From CAWVWD01 sp965662365 (GTDB lineage Bacteria > Bacteroidota > Bacteroidia > Chitinophagales > Saprospiraceae), in the NCBI GenBank assembly GCA_965662365.1, contig CBFIHR010000001.1, forward strand, positions 1-64,000: 64,000 bases of DNA, in the 5' to 3' direction. The notes beneath the pieces are model-generated. The model worked only from the letters and a program-made list of their open reading frames with translations. It made no database searches and had not been told where the DNA came from. Both the position numbers and the translations under genes were made by a program. Positions within the stretch are counted from its first letter, which is position 1. Every line of letters begins with the position of its first letter. Below are positions 44,143-53,897 of this stretch, piece by piece.

Positions 44143-45981
44143 ATGACAAAAAAATACCCACTAATTATCATCTACTTACTGATAAGTAGTTCTCTATTCG
44201 CTCAAAAAGAGGGAAATATCTGGTATTTTGGTAAAAACTTAGGATTAGATTTTAATAATAATCCACCAACTTTATTGACAAATGGAAAAATAGACACAGA
44301 CGAAGGCTGTTCTTCTATTTCAGATAAAGAAGGTTACCTATTATTATACACCGACGGTATAAAAGTTTGGAATAAAAACCATGAAATTATTGAAGGAGCC
44401 GACGATTTACATGGTCATCCTTCGTCTACACAATCTGGTATTATTGTTCAAAAACCCAAAAGCGAATCTATTTACATAGTTTTTACGGTTGATGCGAGAG
44501 CAGAAGGCGAAAACGAAGGCTTGCAATACACAGAGATTGATATCACGGCAAATAACGGGGCGGGTAAAGTTATTCGTAAACACAATCAATTGTTAATCAA
44601 TGCAACGGAACGAGTGACTGGTGTTATCCATCAAAATAATCAAGATATCTGGATTGTGACGCATGAATGGGAAAGTGACGCTTTTTATGCTTATTTAATT
44701 ACTGAAAACGGTGTTTTAGAAAAGCCTGTCATCTCCAAAGTCGGTTCAATACATCATAAAAATCCTAATAATAGCATTGGTTACCTAAAAGCATCACCAA
44801 ACGGTGATAAATTGGCAATTACACCACATGAAGATAGCAAATTTGAAGTTTTTGATTTTGATAATACAACAGGAAAAGTAAGTCATCCGGTTACCTTATT
44901 ACTTCAGCGGGGTAATGGTTATGGCATTGAGTTTTCGCCTTCCGGCAAATATTTATACACTTCCACTCTATTTGATGGTGAAATCGCTCAATACGACTTG
45001 AGAGCTTCTGATATCAAGGCATCTAAAGAAATATTGCGACAAGCAGATAGCAAAAGTCTTGGTGCCTTACAAATCGCACCAGATGGTAAGATTTATTATC
45101 AAATATATAATGGCGAATATTTGGGGACAATTAATCAACCTGAAAAAAAAGGACAGGCAGCTGAGTTGAATGAAAAGGCCGTTTTGCTGCCAGGGGAGAT
45201 TGCTCGCTTCGGTTTGCCGACTTTTATACAAACTTTTTTCACGAAAGAACGTATTGAAAATTATTGGATTGAAAATCCAATTGTGGAAATACCTGAATCA
45301 GAAATTGAAGTCAAACAACCTTTCAAAATTAAGATTGTCGTTAAAGACAAACAATTTGCAGAAGCGAATAATCCGAGGTCAGGGCAAGTCGGTACAAGAC
45401 CTTTATATGGTGTCAATATTGGCGAAAGTAGTTTAGAATTATTTGTCAAATCCGATCGTGAGGGTACTCATATTTTAAATGGTTTAAGAGATAAAGATTA
45501 TACGTTTACATTTGTTAAAAATGGTTATTTTAATAAAATATTGAAAATATCGAAAGCGGATATTCTAAGTCAATTATCGAATCTTAATCGAACAGCAACT
45601 TTTGAGGTGGAAATGGACAAGATTTTTAAAAATGTAGAAATTAAATTAGACCATGTTTATTATGATTATAATGAGGCGACCGTTCAGACAAGTTCACTGC
45701 CGGTTTTAGATGAACTGGCGAAGGTTTTGAAGCAAAATCCGCAACTTAAAATTCAACTATCCGCACACACGGATTGTCGAGGAAGTGAAAACTACAACCA
45801 GGCTCTGTCACAAAGAAGAGCGGATTTTGTAGTCAGTTACCTAACTTCAAAAGGAATTTCGAATAGCCGATTGATCGCAAAAGGTTTTGGCGAAAGTTCT
45901 CCTATTACCTTTTGCGACTGCAATAACTGCTCGGACGAAGCACATCAAATAAATAGACGAACAACTTTTAAGGTACTTTAA
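44143..45981 (+). CDS. OmpA-family outer-membrane protein with WD40/PD40-like N-terminal region
   Basis: This 612-residue protein has a signal peptide ending LFAQ. Residues 22-375 look like a beta-propeller: NIWYFGKNLGLDFNNNPPTLLTNG, YLKASPNGDKLAITPHEDSKFEVFDFD, GIEFSPSGKYLYTSTL, ALQIAPDGKIYYQIYNG. A carboxypeptidase-like Ig region follows (about 425-490). From residue 499 the OmpA-type peptidoglycan-binding domain is complete (VYYDYNEATVQ, LSAHTDCRGSENYNQALSQRRADFVVSYLTSKGI, KGFGESSPI). This architecture resembles gliding/T9SS-associated and PorE-type proteins, but the lack of a PD40-TPR arrangement makes that a comparison only. Confidence 0.88.
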   Translation: MTKKYPLIIIYLLISSSLFAQKEGNIWYFGKNLGLDFNNNPPTLLTNGKIDTDEGCSSISDKEGYLLLYTDGIKVWNKNHEIIEGADDLHGHPSSTQSGIIVQKPKSESIYIVFTVDARAEGENEGLQYTEIDITANNGAGKVIRKHNQLLINATERVTGVIHQNNQDIWIVTHEWESDAFYAYLITENGVLEKPVISKVGSIHHKNPNNSIGYLKASPNGDKLAITPHEDSKFEVFDFDNTTGKVSHPVTLLLQRGNGYGIEFSPSGKYLYTSTLFDGEIAQYDLRASDIKASKEILRQADSKSLGALQIAPDGKIYYQIYNGEYLGTINQPEKKGQAAELNEKAVLLPGEIARFGLPTFIQTFFTKERIENYWIENPIVEIPESEIEVKQPFKIKIVVKDKQFAEANNPRSGQVGTRPLYGVNIGESSLELFVKSDREGTHILNGLRDKDYTFTFVKNGYFNKILKISKADILSQLSNLNRTATFEVEMDKIFKNVEIKLDHVYYDYNEATVQTSSLPVLDELAKVLKQNPQLKIQLSAHTDCRGSENYNQALSQRRADFVVSYLTSKGISNSRLIAKGFGESSPITFCDCNNCSDEAHQINRRTTFKVL

Positions 45982-46097
45982 GTTTTGATAGATAAGGGCT
46001 AACAAATAATTTTGTAATTCGTATCACTAACAGTTTTCAGTTTTCAAAATATATTTGTCAATTGATAATATTACCTAAAATTTATAAGCGAAAAAAA

Positions 46098-47810
46098 ATG
46101 AAGCGAATTTTCCCCATATTAGAATGGTTACCAAATTATAATAAATCATATTTCAAAGGTGACTTGGCGGCAGGTCTGACAGTCGGCGTTATGCTGATAC
46201 CACAAGGTATGGCGTACGCAATGTTAGCAGGTTTACCACCGATTTATGGTTTATATGCCGCTATTTTTCCGATTATTGTATATAGTATTTTTGGAACAAT
46301 CAGACAGTTAGCCGTTGGACCTGTAGCGATGGACTCGCTTTTGGTCGCTGCTGGTGTTGGTGCTTTGGCAACAACAGGAAGTGAAGAATACATTACTTTA
46401 GCGATTTTACTGGCATTCATTGTTGGATCTTTACTACTCTTGATGGGAATCTTCCGATTAGGTTTTCTGGTAAATTTCCTGTCTCGACCAGTGATTAGTG
46501 GATTTACCTCTGCCGCCGCTCTGATTATCGCCTCAAGTCAATTGAAACATTTATTTGGATTGGATTTGGGTCGTTCGACTTATCTACATCAAACGCTTAT
46601 TTCTTTAGGTCAAAATATTACAGACACCAATATTTTCACCTTAATTATTGGTCTTTCAGGTGTTGTAATTATCAAATTAATCAAAAAGTATAAACCTGCG
46701 ATTCCGAGTCAATTAGTGGTTGTTGTTTTGGGGATTTTAGTAGTTTGGGGTTTTCAGCTTCAAGATAAAGGCGTTTCGATTGTAAAAGATGTGCCGCAGG
46801 GTTTACCTGGATTTGGTGTTCCGAATTTCAATAAAAGTGATATTTTAGACTTAATGCCAATTGCCGTAACGATTGCTTTGATCGCATTCATGGAAGCGAT
46901 TTCGGTCGGAAAAGCGATACAAGCACGACACAAAGATTTTGAAATCAATCCAAATAAAGAGTTAATTGCTTTAGGTTTAGCGAATATTGTCGGGTCATTT
47001 TTCAAATCATTCAGTGTCACTGGTGGTTTTTCGAGAAGTGCCGTGAACGATCAAGCTGGTGCTAAAACCGGGGTTTCGGGTCTAATCAGTGCCGGTCTAA
47101 TTATATTGACCTTACTATTTTTAACACCGCTTTTCTTCTATTTACCAAAAGCAGTTTTAGCCTCTATTATTATTGTAGCCGTTTTAGGCTTGATAAATAT
47201 TCGTATGGTCAAGTATTTATGGTTGACCGATAAAGCTGACTTAGGAATGTTAATCGCTACCTTTTTAGGGACACTTTTCTTGGGTATGCAATGGGGTGTT
47301 TTAGTCGGTGTTGGTTTATCGTTATTAATTTTATTAATCAAAACGGCTCGCCCGCACTATGCGGTCTTAGGTAAAATTCCGAATGAACCACATTATAAAA
47401 ATGTGCAACGTTTTCCTGAATTAGAAACCTCTGACGATATTTTAATTCTTCGTTTTGATGCCGGATTATACTTCGCTAACATTAGTTATTTCAAAACCGT
47501 TATTAAAAAAGAAATAATCAAAAAAGGCGATAAATTAAAAGCATTTTTCTTGAATGCAGATAGTATCAATAATATTGATACGACTGCGATTCACGCTTTA
47601 GAAGAGATTTTAGACGAATGTCATAATCGAGGTATAAATTTTTATATAATTGCCGTGAAAGGACCTGTAAGAGATGTAATGAAGAAATCTACTTTAATGG
47701 ATAAAATAGGGAAGGATAACTTTTTCTTAAAAACAGATCACGCTATTAATGCTTATCGCAAAACTGGTGGCGATGTATTTAATAAATATGCTGTTCAGAA
47801 TTCAGAGTGA
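46098..47810 (+). CDS. SulP-family anion transporter with STAS domain (sulfate-permease-like)
   Basis: From ATG 46098 (MKRIFPILEWLPNYNKS) the product has 570 residues; TTG 46062 upstream is less likely. It has the classical sulfate-permease start (GDLAAGLTVGVMLIPQGMAYAMLAGLPPIYGLYAAIFP), substrate loop TIRQLAVGPVAMDSLLVA, LANIVGSFFKSFSVTGGFSRSAVNDQAGAKTG, and a full STAS domain (about 450-560; LRFDAGLYFANISYFK, INNIDTTAIHALEEILDEC). Of the four SulP proteins in the window it is the closest to plant and fungal sulfate transporters. No sulfate-assimilation gene is nearby. Confidence 0.93.
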   Translation: MKRIFPILEWLPNYNKSYFKGDLAAGLTVGVMLIPQGMAYAMLAGLPPIYGLYAAIFPIIVYSIFGTIRQLAVGPVAMDSLLVAAGVGALATTGSEEYITLAILLAFIVGSLLLLMGIFRLGFLVNFLSRPVISGFTSAAALIIASSQLKHLFGLDLGRSTYLHQTLISLGQNITDTNIFTLIIGLSGVVIIKLIKKYKPAIPSQLVVVVLGILVVWGFQLQDKGVSIVKDVPQGLPGFGVPNFNKSDILDLMPIAVTIALIAFMEAISVGKAIQARHKDFEINPNKELIALGLANIVGSFFKSFSVTGGFSRSAVNDQAGAKTGVSGLISAGLIILTLLFLTPLFFYLPKAVLASIIIVAVLGLINIRMVKYLWLTDKADLGMLIATFLGTLFLGMQWGVLVGVGLSLLILLIKTARPHYAVLGKIPNEPHYKNVQRFPELETSDDILILRFDAGLYFANISYFKTVIKKEIIKKGDKLKAFFLNADSINNIDTTAIHALEEILDECHNRGINFYIIAVKGPVRDVMKKSTLMDKIGKDNFFLKTDHAINAYRKTGGDVFNKYAVQNSE

Positions 47811-47820
47811 TTTTTCTATA

Positions 47821-47872
47821 GTCATCATCTCATTTCGTTCTAATCGAACTACGACTAAAATGAGATGATGAC
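47821..47872. terminator. Hairpin between convergent SulP and lipid-kinase genes
   Basis: GTCATCATCTCATTT and AAATGAGATGATGAC are perfect 15-bp arms with a 22-base loop. Confidence 0.75.
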
Positions 47873-47887
47873 TAATTTTCTATCAAT

Positions 47888-48808
47888 TTAACCCACAAAC
47901 TTCAAGGCTTTCGGCACAATTTCTAACTTCACTGGCGAAACACCTAAATACTCACCATCTAACTCCAACATCACCTGTTCCTTGTCCAAACTTTCAATTT
48001 TAATTGATTTAGTTTGTGTTAAATAAGCTCTCGGATGATTTTTGATTCTACCGCCATATAAAAACGGTGTCGAAGCAATAACCCCCAAAACTGGCATACT
48101 CCCCACAGTCGTCAAGGCAAAAAAACCATCGTTTGGAACTGCCTGAGGAACAAATTGCATACCGCCACCCGAATATTTACAGACACCAATATTGATCGTA
48201 TAATATTGATTTTCAAGTATTTGATTATTAAATGTAATTCGAGTATTCTGTGGTTTATATTGAAAGAGACAGCGAAGAATTAAATAAAAATATACTAACT
48301 TATTACGAACGACTTTCGGATTATTATTCATTTGTTGCGCAATAAAAGCATCATAGGCTAACCCTGCAACATTAATAAAATAACGTTCTCCTTCTCCTTC
48401 TCCTTCTGGTGTTTGAAATGTCGCTTTCCCAACATCTTGAAGTTGTCGTTTTCCGCTTTTTATGTTTTGAATAATCGTATCAATATCTCTTGGCAAGTTA
48501 TGAGTTCGTATCCAATCGTTTCCTGTTCCGACCGGAATGAGGCATTGTGTTACTTCTTGTGATGGCACGACTTTTTGTTGTAGGATTCCATTCATTACTT
48601 CATGGTTGGAGCCATCACCTCCGACGACAATTATTTGGCGGAAGCCGTTTTCTACAGCAGTTTTGGATAGCTCAATTGCATGTCCTTGATAGGCTGTAAA
48701 ATCAACCTCATAGTCAATATTAGCGGCTTTTAATTTCGCTTCTATTTCCTTAATTTTTTTCCCAGCCCTTCCACTTCCCGAAGTTGGATTCACAATAACT
48801 TTCCACAT
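47888..48808 (-). CDS. Diacylglycerol-kinase-family lipid kinase
   Basis: From ATG 48808 (MWKVIVNPTSGSGRAGKKI) the product has 306 residues; the longer frame from TTG 48871 lacks a sensible N-terminus. The DAGK catalytic domain is clear: NPTSGSGRAGK, VVGGDGSNHEVMNGIL (nucleotide-binding GGDG) and IPVGTGNDWIRT. The C-terminal YegS/DgkB-like beta sandwich (FINVAGLAYDAFIAQQM, GGGMQFVPQAVPNDGFFAL, ELDGEYLGVSPVKLEIVPKAL) is present. It phosphorylates diacylglycerol or a related lipid alcohol at the membrane; the exact lipid is unknown. Confidence 0.92.
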   Translation of the reverse strand: MWKVIVNPTSGSGRAGKKIKEIEAKLKAANIDYEVDFTAYQGHAIELSKTAVENGFRQIIVVGGDGSNHEVMNGILQQKVVPSQEVTQCLIPVGTGNDWIRTHNLPRDIDTIIQNIKSGKRQLQDVGKATFQTPEGEGEGERYFINVAGLAYDAFIAQQMNNNPKVVRNKLVYFYLILRCLFQYKPQNTRITFNNQILENQYYTINIGVCKYSGGGMQFVPQAVPNDGFFALTTVGSMPVLGVIASTPFLYGGRIKNHPRAYLTQTKSIKIESLDKEQVMLELDGEYLGVSPVKLEIVPKALKFVG

Positions 48809-48874
48809 AATTTGATTTGGTTTTCGTTTGGCGGATAAAGTTACATTTTTAAATTTTACTAAAAAAAACAAACT

Positions 48875-48907
48875 AAAAAAGGTACAACCCGAGAGTTGTA
48901 CCTTTTT
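48875..48907. terminator. Hairpin terminator downstream of the SprB-repeat gene
   Basis: AAAAAAGGTACAAC and GTTGTACCTTTTT pair around CCGAGA. It can serve the SprB-repeat gene on the reverse strand and lies just upstream of the lipid-kinase gene. Confidence 0.85.
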
Positions 48908-48950
48908 AATATTTTGACTATTTTACCTTAACACAAAGGTTATCGTAAGA

Positions 48951-51900
48951 TTATCGTATCAATGTCAAGTCACCTTTATAAGGAAACTTAATACCATCTG
49001 CAAATTCGATTTCGATATAAAACACGTAAACTCCCGACTGTAACTCTTGACCTCTGAATGTTCCGTCCCAACCTACTGACGCATCATTTGGTTGAATGTT
49101 CGTTGCTTCGTACAATTTTGCTCCCCAGCGGTCATAAATCATAAATGTTTTGATACTGACAACACCGATACCTGCATAAACGTAAAACTCATCATTGCGA
49201 CCATCGCCGTTTGGTGTGAATGCGTTTGGAATAAAAATATTTCTATTTTTATCTAAAGTAACTAAAATCGCATCGGTTGCCGTACAGCCTGATGTATCTT
49301 GAACTGTTACCGTATAAGTCGTGGTAGCAGTCGGTGCAATCACTGGCGTCGGACAATCCGTACAAGACATCGTAGAATCACCCGGGTTTGAAGTCCAAGT
49401 ATAACCTAACGAGTCAACTGTATTTACAATCGCTTCTAACATCATGTTATCTCCTAATTCCAACTCTACATCTGGTCCTAAATCAACCACAATTAATGGT
49501 GGCTCTTCTACCAAAATACTTTCTTCGTAAATACAGCCATTCACATCTTGAACAGAAACATCGTAGTTTCCTCCGAGTAAACCAAAGAAAATAATATCTG
49601 TTGGCTGATAATTTACACCATCAATCGAGTAAGAATACGGACCTGTTCCACCGAATACGGTATCTACTAAAATTCGGCCGTCACGTACACCATTACACGA
49701 TGTTTCAAGAGCAGTCAATGACGCATCTAATGGATTTGGTTCTATCAAAGTCCCTGAAGTGCTATCTATACAACCATTAGCATCAGTAATCGTCACGTTG
49801 TACGTTCCGATAGGTAAGCCAGAAGCCGTTTGAGTCATTTGTCCATCACTCCATAAGTAAGTATAACTTGGTGTTCCACCGACTGCATCTACGGTAATTG
49901 AACCGTTAGCTTCTCCGTTACAAGAAGGATTAATTGTCGTAACTGTTCCTGAAATCGGGGCAGCAGGTTCATTTACAGTGATATTTACAGGCCCGAATGT
50001 ACAACCATTATCATCAGTAACCGTCAAAGTATAAACTCCTGCCGTCAAATCAATCGCTACAGAACTATCTTGTGGAGGTGTTGTACTCCAAGTATAAGTG
50101 TAAGGTGCTGTTCCACCAGTCATTCCTAAGACTTCAATCGAGCCATCATTTCCACCGAAACAACTTACAGGATTGGCAATAATACCACCGATTGGCGTCA
50201 ATGGTGGTAATTCGACAACATTTGCAGTATCTTCAATAAAACAACCTGCAGCATCAGTAATTGTCACAACATAAATATTTGCATCTAGACCAGTTATCGT
50301 TTGTCCAATTTGCACATTACTCCAACTGTAGGAAAATGCACCTGAACCACCTGAACCAGTTACAGTAGCTGTTCCGTCTGTACCATTTTCACAACTAACT
50401 GGCGTTGTTGTAATCGTAGATGTAATCGCAGGCGGTGAACTCACTACGGCACTATCTACTACCGTACAACCATTGTTATCTGTTATCGTTACAAAATAAG
50501 TTCCTGCAGCTAATCCGGTTAAAGTATCTGCTACTCCACCATTATCCCAAGCATAAGTATAAGTCCCTGTTCCGCCGGTCGGTGCTGCACTGACAACACC
50601 ATCACTGATATTAAAACAACTTTGATCCACTGCATTTGTATTCGCTACTAATGCCGATGGTTCAGTTATATCTACAGTATCAATAATCGAACAACCCAAC
50701 GAATCTGTGATTGTCACAAAATATTGTCCTGCTGCTAAACCTGAAACCATTGCCATTGTGTCTGTTGCCGGGTTGGTACTCCAAGCATATCCAAATGTCC
50801 CTGAACCACCTGTCGGGATTACTGTTGCTGAACCATCTGTAAATCCATTACAACTTGCATTTGTAATAGTTTGATTCGCTATAATTGCTGGCGGTTGTGA
50901 TAAAGTAATTGTTAATGAATCTGTACAGCCATTTACATCTGTCACTGTGACCGTATAAGTTCCTGCCCCAACATTCGCCAATGTAGAATCTGTATTACCA
51001 TTGCCCCAATCATACATATATCCACCAGCACCATTAGCAGCCGAAACTGTAATTGTTCCTGTTGTGTCACCATTACACAATACATCATTGGCACTAACAT
51101 TTGTGATAATTAAAGAGTCCGGCTGATTCACTGTTGCTGAGTCTATATAAATACAACCGACATTATCCGTGACAGTATAACTATAACTTCCTGCCATTAA
51201 ACCTGTTGCGTTGTTCGTAATTTCAGTCGTATTTGGTGTCCAAGTGTAAGAATATGGTAAGTTTGGAGCTCCACCAGAAGTTACCGGTGTTACTAAAACA
51301 GCACCATCACTTCCATTAAAACAGTTTACATCTGTAACCGTCGAAGTTGCCGAAACAGCTAAAGTCGCTCCTATTACTACAGAATCTTCGTAGTTACAAC
51401 CATTATCGTCTGTAATCGTCACATAATATGTTCCTACACCTAAGTTGGAGGCTGTTGCGGTAGCCACAGTTGCATCATGCGACCAAGCAAAATTATAAGT
51501 CGGTGTACCACCTGTAACAGATATTGTAGCATCTCCGTCGTTGATACCTTCACATGTTGCATCGCTGACCGCTGTAAAGTTTCCATTTAATGCCGGAGGA
51601 TCACCGATAGAACCACTTGCCACAGTAGTACAACCATTTGCATCTGTTACCGTAACTCCGTAGCCTCCTGCTGGTAAATTAAATATCGTATCATTTGCTC
51701 CAGTTACCCCATTTGACCAAGTATAAGTATATGGTAATGTTCCTCCACCAATATTATTAATCCAAACTATTCCTGTCGAATCGCCTGAACATAAAGGATT
51801 CGCACCACTTACGTTAGCAAATGGCAGCGAAGGCGAAGTCAGCGTAATTGTCGTATCAATACTACAACCATTCACATCTGTCACAGTCACCGAATAAGAA

Positions 51901-53048
51901 CCTGCCGCTAAACCTGTTGCATTAGAATCGACTAAAGTAGCGTCATGCGACCAAGCATAAGTATAAGGGTAATCTCCACCAGTCGGCATAATACCGATAG
52001 AACCATCTGATGCTCCACTACAAGAAATATCAGCACCATTATAATCTGAAGAAATTCCGCCAGCCATCATGAAAGTTGAGCAAGAATTCGTACAAGCTGT
52101 CATATCTACTACAATCGTTTTGGTCGTGCAACCATCATTTACATTGATGTTATATAAACCCGATTGAGGAACTGTAAATACAACTTGACCATTATGCATC
52201 GGATTTGGATTAGTCACAATTGTTCCTGTAATCGTAGGATCTGTCGTTTCCTCAATCGTAACCGTATAAGTACCACCATTATAAGGCATCATTCCGCCCG
52301 AAACCTCGAAAGATGCTTGACAAACACTACTGCCTGAAGGCGTCGTGAAGTTATCAATATGAATACTATCTAAAAATACAATTTGAAACGCCGCTCCAAT
52401 ACTTACATTCACACATTCATTCGCTCCACCAATATCTTCCGAAAGAGTCTTTGGATTCGAAGTGACATCATCAATCGTCACTGGTGCAAACCACAAGGCA
52501 GTATAACCCTGAGCATTTGTACCATAGAAATTTTGATATGTACCTAAGTTAGTTAATGTTATATTTCCCAATGGATCTGTTCCAACGACATTTCCGGTAT
52601 AACCTGGATTCATGGCAATATCAGAAACCAAAGACCCAGAGATTGTTGGTAAATCCGTAAAAATCATCAAGTCAACGCCAGCTTGTGTCAAAGGATCACC
52701 ATCACCTGTAAAAATAGCATTTCCGTCATGCGTGATGATATAGTCATCTCCCCAACAAAGCGGATGCACAGTCAAAGGATTACCACCACCCGGTAATGTA
52801 CGAGTAACAGTCCCGGCATCATCAACACAAGTAGAAGAAATACCAGAAAGATACTCTGGTATTTCACCCGTCAACCATGTTTCGACAGCTGCCAATTCAG
52901 AATCCGTTTTGGGTAAGGTATTTGTTTGAAACAACAAGCCGTCGTGCGTTTCATCAACAGCACCAATCCATTTTATTGGAAGTTCGGCTGCCATAAAAAC
53001 TATAGAAATTCCGATGATAAAAGCGGAAAATGTGGTTAGTTTTTTCAT
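48951..53048 (-). CDS. Giant SprB-repeat surface protein with gliding-motility C-terminal domain (T9SS type B)
   Basis: This 1365-residue protein has a signal-anchor-like N-terminus (MKKLTTFSAFIIGISIVFMAAE) and a roughly 320-residue N-terminal region of Ig-like character. From about residue 341 to 1190 there are eleven SprB-type repeats of 70-80 residues, each with a C-x-G/N-x-x-D/N-G start (ISCSGASDGSI, PLCSGDSTG, ATCEGINDGDA, VNCFNGSDGAV, VLCNGDTTG), a YxYxWS core and an end VTVTDxNGC. A PKD-like module follows (DLGPDVELELGDNMMLEA). The last roughly 85 residues are the CHU_C/T9SS type B domain (NIFIPNAFTPNGDGRNDEFYV...IYDRWGAKLYEA...SGVYVFYIEIEF). SprB is a mobile adhesin of gliding Bacteroidota; whether this one supports motility, attachment or prey contact is not known. 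Confidence 0.93.
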   Translation of the reverse strand: MKKLTTFSAFIIGISIVFMAAELPIKWIGAVDETHDGLLFQTNTLPKTDSELAAVETWLTGEIPEYLSGISSTCVDDAGTVTRTLPGGGNPLTVHPLCWGDDYIITHDGNAIFTGDGDPLTQAGVDLMIFTDLPTISGSLVSDIAMNPGYTGNVVGTDPLGNITLTNLGTYQNFYGTNAQGYTALWFAPVTIDDVTSNPKTLSEDIGGANECVNVSIGAAFQIVFLDSIHIDNFTTPSGSSVCQASFEVSGGMMPYNGGTYTVTIEETTDPTITGTIVTNPNPMHNGQVVFTVPQSGLYNINVNDGCTTKTIVVDMTACTNSCSTFMMAGGISSDYNGADISCSGASDGSIGIMPTGGDYPYTYAWSHDATLVDSNATGLAAGSYSVTVTDVNGCSIDTTITLTSPSLPFANVSGANPLCSGDSTGIVWINNIGGGTLPYTYTWSNGVTGANDTIFNLPAGGYGVTVTDANGCTTVASGSIGDPPALNGNFTAVSDATCEGINDGDATISVTGGTPTYNFAWSHDATVATATASNLGVGTYYVTITDDNGCNYEDSVVIGATLAVSATSTVTDVNCFNGSDGAVLVTPVTSGGAPNLPYSYTWTPNTTEITNNATGLMAGSYSYTVTDNVGCIYIDSATVNQPDSLIITNVSANDVLCNGDTTGTITVSAANGAGGYMYDWGNGNTDSTLANVGAGTYTVTVTDVNGCTDSLTITLSQPPAIIANQTITNASCNGFTDGSATVIPTGGSGTFGYAWSTNPATDTMAMVSGLAAGQYFVTITDSLGCSIIDTVDITEPSALVANTNAVDQSCFNISDGVVSAAPTGGTGTYTYAWDNGGVADTLTGLAAGTYFVTITDNNGCTVVDSAVVSSPPAITSTITTTPVSCENGTDGTATVTGSGGSGAFSYSWSNVQIGQTITGLDANIYVVTITDAAGCFIEDTANVVELPPLTPIGGIIANPVSCFGGNDGSIEVLGMTGGTAPYTYTWSTTPPQDSSVAIDLTAGVYTLTVTDDNGCTFGPVNITVNEPAAPISGTVTTINPSCNGEANGSITVDAVGGTPSYTYLWSDGQMTQTASGLPIGTYNVTITDANGCIDSTSGTLIEPNPLDASLTALETSCNGVRDGRILVDTVFGGTGPYSYSIDGVNYQPTDIIFFGLLGGNYDVSVQDVNGCIYEESILVEEPPLIVVDLGPDVELELGDNMMLEAIVNTVDSLGYTWTSNPGDSTMSCTDCPTPVIAPTATTTYTVTVQDTSGCTATDAILVTLDKNRNIFIPNAFTPNGDGRNDEFYVYAGIGVVSIKTFMIYDRWGAKLYEATNIQPNDASVGWDGTFRGQELQSGVYVFYIEIEFADGIKFPYKGDLTLIR

Positions 53049-53112
53049 ATTTAGATTTGATTTATGCTATGAAAGCATTCATTTTTCTTTTAGAAATTTA
53101 TTAGTAGGTCAA

Positions 53113-53475
53113 TTACTTTTTAACCGCTTTCTCTTTTTCTGCCAACTGCTTTTTTAGCTGTGTCAAGCGTTTTTCCTCAAAAGGTAATTTCTCCTCTTTT
53201 GCCTCCAATCGAGCAATCACGATTTTTAAATCTCGGATTTCTTGTGCGACCGTCCGTTTATTCGTTGGATTTTTAGAAGCCTTCGTATGTACCGTTTGTG
53301 GTGTCGGGTTGTATTTTTCCCGGTTTTTCATCTTTTCAGAAAGAGAAACCTCCTTTTTCACTTCCGTCTTTACTTCCGATTTAGCCGTCGAAGTCTTCTT
53401 CTGAGCCATAGCCATATTGCTGAATGCAAAAACAAAAATGCCTACTAATAATGCCAATGTGATTTTCTTAGTCAT
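53113..53475 (-). CDS. Small exported coiled-coil protein
   Basis: This 120-residue protein has a signal peptide (cleavage after MAMAQ, near residue 25) and a Lys/Ser/Thr linker. Its C-terminal helix (residues about 75-118; AQEIRDLKIVIARLEAKEEKLPFEEKRLTQLKKQLAEKEK) has heptad-like spacing of Leu and Ile and a high content of Lys and Glu. No family is recognised; a periplasmic coiled-coil or dimeric chaperone-like role is possible but unsupported. It is followed on the same strand by the SprB-repeat gene 64 bp downstream, so co-expression is plausible. Confidence 0.7.
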   Translation of the reverse strand: MTKKITLALLVGIFVFAFSNMAMAQKKTSTAKSEVKTEVKKEVSLSEKMKNREKYNPTPQTVHTKASKNPTNKRTVAQEIRDLKIVIARLEAKEEKLPFEEKRLTQLKKQLAEKEKAVKK

Positions 53476-53897
53476 ATTATTAATATTTTGGTTTTAAGTG
53501 ATTGAGTAAGTGTTTACAACTTACATAAACCAATATATATTACTTTATAATTTACAAAAAATAGCTTTTTAAGCATTATCAAGTTGATACAACTTGATAA
53601 TTTAGACAAGCAAAAATTGAAAATCTAATATTGTGTAAAGTTTTAATTCAAAAAATTCTCCCAAAAGTAAGCATACCAAAACGATTTTTAAATTAATGCT
53701 TCGCTTTTAATACCTGCGATTTAAAAGAATGTTAAAAACCTACGTCTTTTAACGGTATTATTTTGTCGCTTATTGTCAATTAAACTTGTCGTTTGGCTTT
53801 TTGGAAAAGATTGTTTTCGATTCCTTTTCCATATTTCAAGAATGACGCGAATATGTCATTAGGGACAGTTTGAATACGAACAAACATTCAAATTTTT
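53476..53897. other. Gene-free region with a perfect dyad
   Basis: Apart from the inverted repeat at 53575-53601 and the short dyad AATGAC/GTCATT near 53843, this spacer shows nothing I can assign. It is upstream of the coiled-coil gene and downstream of the PH-like gene, both on the reverse strand. Confidence 0.4.
53575..53601. repeat. Perfect 12-bp inverted repeat
   Basis: ATTATCAAGTTG-ATA-CAACTTGATAAT. There is no T-run on either side, so it looks more like a protein-binding site about 100 bases upstream of the coiled-coil gene than a terminator. Confidence 0.65.

Noticed and set aside
53832..53860. GAATGACGCGAATATGTCATT as a third CGTCATTC-type repeat
   Set aside because: It shares only the AATGAC/GTCATT core and lacks the GACC flank and arms of the two accepted copies.
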